64,000 nucleotides of DNA from NCBI GenBank assembly GCA_039519185.1, contig CM076847.1:67407521-67471520 (forward strand). Direction: 5' to 3'. Under the pieces are notes generated by a model. It searched no databases. It was not told the origin of the DNA and saw only the letters and a program-made list of their open reading frames with translations. Every line of letters starts with the position of its first letter. The first letter of the stretch is position 1. Below, in pieces: positions 57,603 through 64,000 of the stretch. The position numbers and the translations under genes were made by a program. The DNA is from Astragalus membranaceus (lineage: Eukaryota > Streptophyta > Magnoliopsida > Fabales > Fabaceae).

Positions 57603-59271
57603 TGTAACATCCGAATTATTTGGATGTTAACCAAATTAAATTAATTTAGTACTTGACTGATAAATTTATCGAGTGCTAAAATTATTTATTGGTTGTCATC
57701 GGATCGTTAACCGAATAATACGGGTCAAGAAAGTTTTGGAATCGAAATAAGAGATTTAGATCAATATGATAATTGGATCACGTTACCACGTATATATTAA
57801 TAAATATATATATATATATGTATGCGTGAATGTGTGTGTGAGTGAAAGAGAAGAAAAGAATTAATTAAAAGAAAGGAAGAAAAGAAAGAAAGCAGCGAGA
57901 GAAGAGAAACAGAGAGGGAAAGGAGAGAAAAGAGGAGAAAAGAGAAAGAAAGGGTGAGGAGGAAGAAGAGGAAAAAGGGGAAAGTTAGGCTCATCAAAAC
58001 GACTTCCTTCCAACATGAAAAATGCTCAGCGTTACTTCCTCTTCGATTTGGTACCAAGATCTTCATCATCAACTCACTCTCTCTCACTTTGCCATTTTCG
58101 AATTTGGGAGGAAAAATTGGAGTTTTGATGGTTGTAGCTCAAGGGAAACCTCAGGATGATGTTTAGGAGCGAGCTCAAGGTGGATTACGCGAATATTGAA
58201 ATCCGATTTGGAGTTTTTGAAGAATTAAAGGTTAGGGTTCAAAAATTGGGTTTATGTGTGAATAGTGGCTTGAGGAAGAAGAAGATGAATAGTGTTCAGG
58301 GAAGATTTCGAGGAATTTGGTATTTCGGTCAAAAAGAGGTTTCGTGATCGAGTGGAAAGCTTTGGAAGCGGATTGGGTGTCACCGGAGCGGGGAGCGTTC
58401 GTGTGGTTACTCAGTGATTTCGGCTCGCTCGTGGCTCACGCTTCAAGGGTGAGTTTTACTCACGTTTAGGCTTATTCCGTTTTGAAATGAATTGTGTGAC
58501 TTGGTTTCGAAAGATTTTGAGTCGAAAACGTTATTTTGAAATATATCGCGTTTTGACGTAATTCGTAATCGTTGAGTTTTCGATTGAATTGCTTGATTGT
58601 TTGATGTTGATTGGACTGGAATATTGCCTGGTATAATCTGTTTTCGAGTTAGGAATTGATCGGAGCGAGTTTCGGATTAAACGGAAAGCGAATTTTCATG
58701 AAAACGGTTATTTTTGGAATGTTGTCAAATGCGCACGATCCGTGCGTCCCAGGGGCACGACCCGTGCGCCTGGTTCGGTTTCAGTTTTTAAAAGTGCTTA
58801 ACAGGGCGCACGACCCGTGCGTCCCAGGGGCACGATCCGTGCGCATGCGCACGATCCGTTCGTCCCAGGGGCACGACCCGTGCGCATGCTTCTGTCCAAA
58901 TTTTTCAAAGTGCCCTAAATAATTCCGTTTCGATTCCAATCCTTTCCTAACCCTTCTAAAATGATATTAGGCTTATAATGCCATGATTTTGGGTATGTCT
59001 CAAAAAGGTTTTATAAAATACTTTTGATGTCCAAATCGTTTCGAAAAACCGAATAATAGCATACGTGTGTGGATATGTTTATTAACAATAAAGCGGACTA
59101 TGAGTCCTACGTGGTACGGTATGACTGACGCGATATGATTATCATTTATTGTCTAAACCGGTCTACAATTCACGATATATATCTTATATCGACTATGGGA
59201 AACGGCCCGATGCGGGTGTTATGTTCAATTATTGGTCTGAATGTAAATGAACTAAATGTTCATATGACTGT

Positions 59272-59340
<69 letters not shown>

Positions 59341-60024
59341 CGAGTTTGGGTGACGACCCATGTTGACATACTAGGAGGGACAGTCATGATCCTCTACCCT
59401 AGGCTCTGAGGCCAATAGTGAAACAATTATTGGCAAGGGGTTTGCCGGGATTAGCCTCGGGGCAGTCGGTGACGCACTGAGTTATAGCATATTCGCCGGG
59501 ATTAGTCTCGAGGCAGTCGGTGGAATGCTATGTGTAAAATAATGCGGTTCATCGGGAGTTAGCGTTCGCGCAGTCGATGACGTGTTGAGTTAATAATGTT
59601 TTAAAACTGGACCGAGAGTGCTAGTAGGGGTCTCGGTAGAACTCACTGAGATTGTATCTCATTGTTTATATATTGTTGTTTTACAGATAAGTAGGGAAAG
59701 TGGGGATCCAAGAGGCACGAGTAGGTGGTACTCGGATGGTTGCTGAAGACTTAGCTTTATGTTTAAGTGTATATCTTTCCTTGTTATCTGTATATCAAGA
59801 CATTTTGTCTTTAGCGTTATGTATTTATTTCCGCTTTCTTGTACGATATTGAACACTGTATTTCACTGATGGTTTGTAGTCTTATTTATGTTTAAGACTG
59901 TCCTGTTGTTATTCAGTGAAAATTTTATATTGGTGTTCAGTATTTAAACAGGAAATATATCTCTGATGATTTAGGTTTGGTACACTTGAGTATTTTTACT
60001 CGATAGAAATACCGGGGTGTTACA
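57603..60024 (+). mobile_element. Solo gypsy LTR (LTR-D), 2422 bp, TSD ATTTA
   Basis: Starts TGTAACATCC, ends ATACCGGGGTGTTACA, flanked by ATTTA (57598-57602, 60025-60029). It is related to LTR-B and LTR-C. It holds a purine-rich leader (57840-57980), CpG-rich palindromes (58731-58889), a (TA)n tract (59275-59335), three hairpin-like units at 59443-59585 and the TGAGAT/ATCTCA hairpin (59647-59661). It has no internal region. Confidence 0.93.
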
Positions 60025-60029
60025 ATTTA

Positions 60030-60470
60030 CGTTAAAATGTATTTATGAATTCCTTTGAATCATTAGAGACAATACTTTCTTGGTTGGCAACGAATTGATT
60101 TTAAAAGTTAAGGATTTATAAAGGCAAAAGTTTTTTGGTATAAAAAGGAGGATACACGTTCAGTTTACATATGGATAGAAACTGAATGTATGGAAAAAAT
60201 AGAGAGATACAAAATAGAGAAGTTTTTTTCTATTTTACGGTATTCCAAGTAGTAAAATAGAGATAAGGGGGTATGAGTTTGGTGGTTTTCCTAGGTGCAG
60301 GGAAGATCATACTTATTTTGAGAAGGCTTTTTTAGCCTGGGGACGACGAGGCTAGGAGAGACTGTTTGCACACCTTGGACAGAGCCGCGAAATGTCTTAA
60401 AGATAGCGACCTAGTCTGCGACTCAGCCTATTATGTCTGTGTTCGTTAGTGTGTTGTAATTGTTCCAACA
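60030..60470 (+). mobile_element. Copia 3' LTR, part 3 of 3
   Basis: Contains a TATA-like GGTATAAAAAGG at about 60138, ends TTCCAACA at 60470 (inverted complement of the TGTTGG start) and is followed by CTATT. Confidence 0.65.
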
Positions 60471-60479
60471 CTATTGGAT

Positions 60480-60862
60480 CAAGAAAACGCAGGACTTCTG
60501 GCCCTTCTTCTCCTCCATTATTCTCGACTCTAGTGTTGGCAAGAAGATGATAGTGGGAGTTTCTCTCTCCGCTCTCTCTCTCTCTCTGGCTGAGGCGACG
60601 CCACTCCCTCTGTCCGATGCCACAGTGTCATTTTGTCTAGTGTGCCATCCCGTCTCTGCCAGGTGTGATATCTTTTGTAGATTCAATCTTGTGTTGCAAT
60701 TCCATTATTGATTCTGATATCAGGCATTGCAATATCAAAGTGGTGGTTAAGCATGAGGTGGCGGTGGTAGAAAGGGTTTGGGATATCGCAAAATCTTTGG
60801 GCGTTTCTAGTGATGTTGATGATGTGGATTTCGTTTCTAAATTTACGGAGATGGATTCCTGA
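60480..60862 (+). pseudogene. LINE ORF1-like C-terminal fragment
   Basis: 60665-60862 encodes DSDIRHCNIKVVVKHEVAVV then ERVWDIAKSLGVSSDVDDVD and a short tail. The VWDIAKSLGV region resembles segments near the end of RRM-containing plant LINE ORF1 proteins. It may be the other half of the fragment at 48770, split by the intervening insertions. Recognition is weak. Confidence 0.35.
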
Positions 60863-61031
60863 GACAAGAAGGAAAGAAGGCATCTTAGGTGTTTCCTTCT
60901 CTTTGGTAAATATTAGTTTCGTATGTTTTAAAAAACCAAATGTTTAGCCTTGGATTCATTCTCCTTGCGTAGTTTTGTGGGTAATGGCGATTGGATTATC
61001 GGGTAAAATTTACCCAAGAGTAAAATATAAA
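60863..61031. other. Spacer, nothing recognised
   Basis: AT-rich sequence between the LINE fragment and the next CACTA-type end. Confidence 0.5.
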
Positions 61032-61240
61032 CACTACAAGAATAAGCCTGATTTCCCATGAATTTTTTTGATGAAAACATTCCGTCGCTATTTGTGACGG
61101 ATTTGTGACCAAATTCCCGTCACAATTGCTAAGGAAAAAAGGCGCTAAAATTTCCGCTTAGGTTTCTGACTAATTCGTATTTCGTCACTAATTTCTGACG
61201 GATATATTCGTCAAAACGCCTTAAAATCCGTCATAAAGGA
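61032..61240 (+). mobile_element. CACTA-type left end with subterminal repeats
   Basis: Starts CACTACAAGAATAAGCC and is followed by 'gtgacggatttgtgac', 'cccgtcacaatt' and 'cgtcactaatttctgacgg', motifs in both orientations. No right terminus was found before the window end, so it is truncated or extends further. Confidence 0.6.
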
Positions 61241-61560
61241 GAAGACACCAATTAAAAGAAAACATCTTCCATCGAATCCACTCATTTCACGTTGGAAACA
61301 AAACTCATTTTCTCCCTCACTCTCTCCTCCTTCAACCTCCACTCTCCTCCCTCCACCTCTACCCTCCTCCGCCTTCCTCTGCCGTAAAACCTTGCTCCAC
61401 GGCCACGAAGATAGCCATATTTCTCCCTCTCCCCGCGGCATCCACTCTCCCTCTCCTCGGGCCTCCACCATTTTCGTCTCCACCGTTTCTCCGTTGTCTC
61501 CCACTGTATTTCCGTTGTTTCTGCTCCTCTTCTCCGCCACAACCATGTTCTACTCAGGTA
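61241..61560 (+). other. CT-rich leader-like stretch with a donor-like site
   Basis: A pyrimidine-rich 5'UTR-like sequence leads to ACTCAG/GTAATTTC at about 61557. A short open frame (61392-61580) has no recognisable domain. It may be the first exon of a gene carried in the CACTA element or a chance composition. Confidence 0.25.
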
Positions 61561-63652
61561 ATTTCTATTATTTTCCTTAATTTGCCCCTAATTTCACCGA
61601 TTTCCTAAACCCTAAATGTCCAATTTTTTTTGGAACCAAAACCCTAACCCTCGTCCCTTCAATCTGTTGCAGCATCAAACAACTGAGAACCCTAGATTCT
61701 CTTAGTATTACTCTCTCAATGATTTCAGGTTTGTATTGATTTTGATTTTTGACTTTATTGGTTTGTTGGTATTGATATCTGGGTTTTTGCTTGAATGTTA
61801 ATCTGATATGTATTGGTTTATTGATAAATTTGCTATAGAATAGAATCTCATATGTTAAGGAGAACTCATCCTACATGACAAAAGTCCATATATTTGAAAG
61901 TTTTTGGAAAGTTCTTCAGGAGTGTTTTATTTACCACCAAGTCTAGTGTCTTACATCAAAACCACTGTATGGTTAATGACTTGTTTTTTATAATCTCACT
62001 CACTGTATGGTTTGTATGGTTTCCTAGTATAACTCAATTGTGTTACCCCATTTGTGCATGTATTTTGCGACCTTGTTCTGCTTGATTGGTCTTTATTGTT
62101 TACAAAGCTGAACCAATTACTGAACCTACTGTAACTAAGATCAATATGGCCGAGCCTCCATAAATTCCACCTATTGTTAATGTATTTTGTTTATATTTGT
62201 AGAATTTTGAATAGAATTAACGGGTGAAGATTTTTTTGGGCTATTAGAGGTGGTGGGGCTGCTAGTTTTGGTGTTTTAGTTATATTATCATATACTATTA
62301 AATTAGTTCAATTTCTTATAATTGTAACTGTTTTCAGAATTGAAAAAAGTTTGGAACAAAATGCTACTGATCTTGTTGTTTAATGGTGGAATGATGATGA
62401 AAGTTTAAAAAGTGGTGCAAAATCTGAGACCCTTTTATATAGGAATCTAAATTCTGCAAGTTTTGGTAAGAGGAAAAGTAATTATGTATAGGTGGCCCTG
62501 GTTGCATCTCATTTTGCCAACTCTTGGTGTTGAATTATATTTTGATGTCCTCAAAAATTGCCACCTCTTGGTGTTGAATTATATTTTGATGTCCTCAAGA
62601 ATAAACAGAGTTATAACTCAAAAAAATAATACTTTTCAGTTTTTTTTGTCTTGCTATATATAAAAATTTGCATACATATAATTTTAGTTTAAAAAGTTAT
62701 GACGTTGAGCTAAACATGCATGCACTTTCAGTCTGAGCATTGAGATTCTAAACTATCAATTATGCTTGAGCTGCACTTGATAATGGGAAAGGAAATAGAA
62801 ATTCTAAATTAAATTTTCATGTATACAAATAGTAGTACTTTTACCTGTTCACTATTCAGCTTAAACCTCATGCTAGCTCTTGGAATTGAATTATGCTTAA
62901 GCTGCACTTTTTTTTTGATAAGCTTGAGCTGCACTTGATTATTTGAAGATGCTTTAGTTGTATTTTCATGACATGATGCGTTTTCCTGAGGTGCCAAATT
63001 AATTCTGTTATAGTTGCACCACTTGTGCAGGATTGAAAGATATATATTTTAGGTAGAGTAATTCATGGATATGTTTGTTTGGCAAAAACTATCACATGGA
63101 GGACTCATTATTGGACTAATATGTATTTCAAATGTCACAATTGAGTAATTCATGGATTATGCTTTAAAAAAAGTAGTGGGTTAAAGGAAACAGAAATTAT
63201 GATCAAATTATGTTTAGGTAATCTGTGTGTTTATTTTGGTGTATGATTCGAGCTATGTTGTTTTGAAATCATTTGGTATATCATTCGATTAAATATGTAG
63301 CTTTTTAGTTGCTAGAAGTGGTTGATTTTGTTTTAATTCATCTCTCTCTCTCTCTCTCTCACTCTCTCTCGATGGACATCCATCGTTCTATCTCTAATAT
63401 ATCGGCAATTTTAAATGTGCAGAATGAAATTTCCTTCTTCGCTCTGCCTTTGGATGTATGATAGGTTGTATACAAAAAGAGTGGCTTTGAAACAATCTTT
63501 TGTAGACGGCGTGTGGGAGTTTGTTCTTTTTGCATCGAGTCATGAACAATTTAGAGTTGAAGGGGGAATTCGACGTCCGTGAGTCAAATGCGAATGTAGA
63601 AAGATTAAGAATCCAACGGAGGTCATTGAACACTTGAAGAGAGTTGGGTTTA
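61561..63652. other. No gene recognised
   Basis: AT-rich sequence with intron-like character near 61730-62100, a direct repeat of 'ctcttggtgttgaattatat' (about 62521, 62565), and a (CT)n tract at 63341-63370. No open frame longer than about 80 codons and no element termini. Confidence 0.4.
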
Positions 63653-64000
63653 CACTAGTGCAAAAACAAGAAAAGAATTGGTGATTTTAAGTCGGACTCC
63701 CAAATATTCGACTTAAATGGTGGACGCGGTGGCAATTTTGTAATAAACACGCGAAAAAAATTCTGGCGTTCACCCTTTTAAGCCGGGCAACTCTTACGTC
63801 CGACTTTAAATGTGTAATCTATTTTTTGCAAACAGCACATCTCGCGCTGCAAGTTTTTTTTACTTGCGTGATTATTTTATCTTGCGTTTACTATTTTTTT
63901 TTAACTAAAAATCAAAAGTTCAAAACACTTAAAACGCTAACTGTGAACCCTAAACTCATCAGTTTCCACGCTCTTCCCATCACTCTCTCCACCAAAACAA
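63653..64000 (+). mobile_element. CACTA-type left end, runs off the window
   Basis: Starts CACTAGTGCAAAAACAAG and contains GACGCGGTGGCAATTTTGTA, shared with the fragment at 9848. 'aagtcggac' and 'gtccgacttt' motifs occur in both orientations. The right end lies beyond the window. Confidence 0.6.

Noticed and set aside
59135..59353. Frame with poly-(Ile-Tyr)
   Set aside because: It results from the (TA)n tract within the solo LTR.

Overview
This window reads as gene-poor, repeat-rich nuclear DNA of a flowering plant. The evidence is nested LTR retrotransposons, CACTA-type transposon ends, a plant L1-type LINE with an RNase H domain, a tRNA-related SINE and intron-containing host gene fragments. 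A 13.3 kb Ogre/Tat-like element (tRNA-Arg-like primer site, LTRs of 3.5 and 2.7 kb) makes a legume the most likely source, probably the temperate clade of clovers, medics, vetches and peas. That placement is inference. I found no intact host gene. The only long intact reading frames are the two ORFs of the LINE.

Layout. 1-2530: a 132-bp tandem repeat, two CACTA-type non-autonomous elements with matching target-site duplications (TSDs), a Helitron-like 3' end and a gypsy LTR tail. 2531-7888: first copy (A) of a locally duplicated segment holding a pseudogene of a TERMINAL EAR1/Mei2-like RNA-binding protein and a SINE. 7889-29122: a transposon complex of an inverted gypsy LTR, a second gypsy-type LTR (9403-11700), a decayed gypsy pol and its 3' LTR, which the 13.3 kb Ogre-like element (15093-28371, TSD GCGAT) splits. 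29123-29720: segment A resumes. 29720-36800: fragments, including a possible last exon, a promoter-like leader, a minus-strand copia remnant, an orphan exon, a proteasome alpha-2 gene fragment, a TA-flanked foldback MITE and a gypsy-like LTR fragment with a hairpin array. 36994-46349: segment copies B and C. 46350-48702: a solo gypsy LTR (TSD ATTAT). 48703-60862: a nest in which an old LINE ORF1, a CACTA-like element with Ulp1-protease exons and a copia 3' end are interrupted by an intact LINE (51823-57358) and by a solo gypsy LTR (57603-60024, TSD ATTTA). 60863-64000: two more CACTA-type ends and a leader-like CT-rich stretch.

The most unusual signal is not a gene. Several LTR families carry tandem or repeated short units whose arms change sequence yet stay complementary. 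The clearest is a set of seven two-stem hairpins in the Ogre-like element (six at 17440-18100, one at 19196-19224). The inner 4-bp stem is TAAC/GTTA, GAAC/GTTC, TAGC/GCTA or GGAC/GTCC around a CTTT-like tetraloop, and the outer stem covaries independently. Similar arrays occur at 22021-22098 and 35876-36135 and inside all the gypsy LTRs. This pattern suggests selected RNA (or single-stranded DNA) structure in the noncoding parts of these elements.
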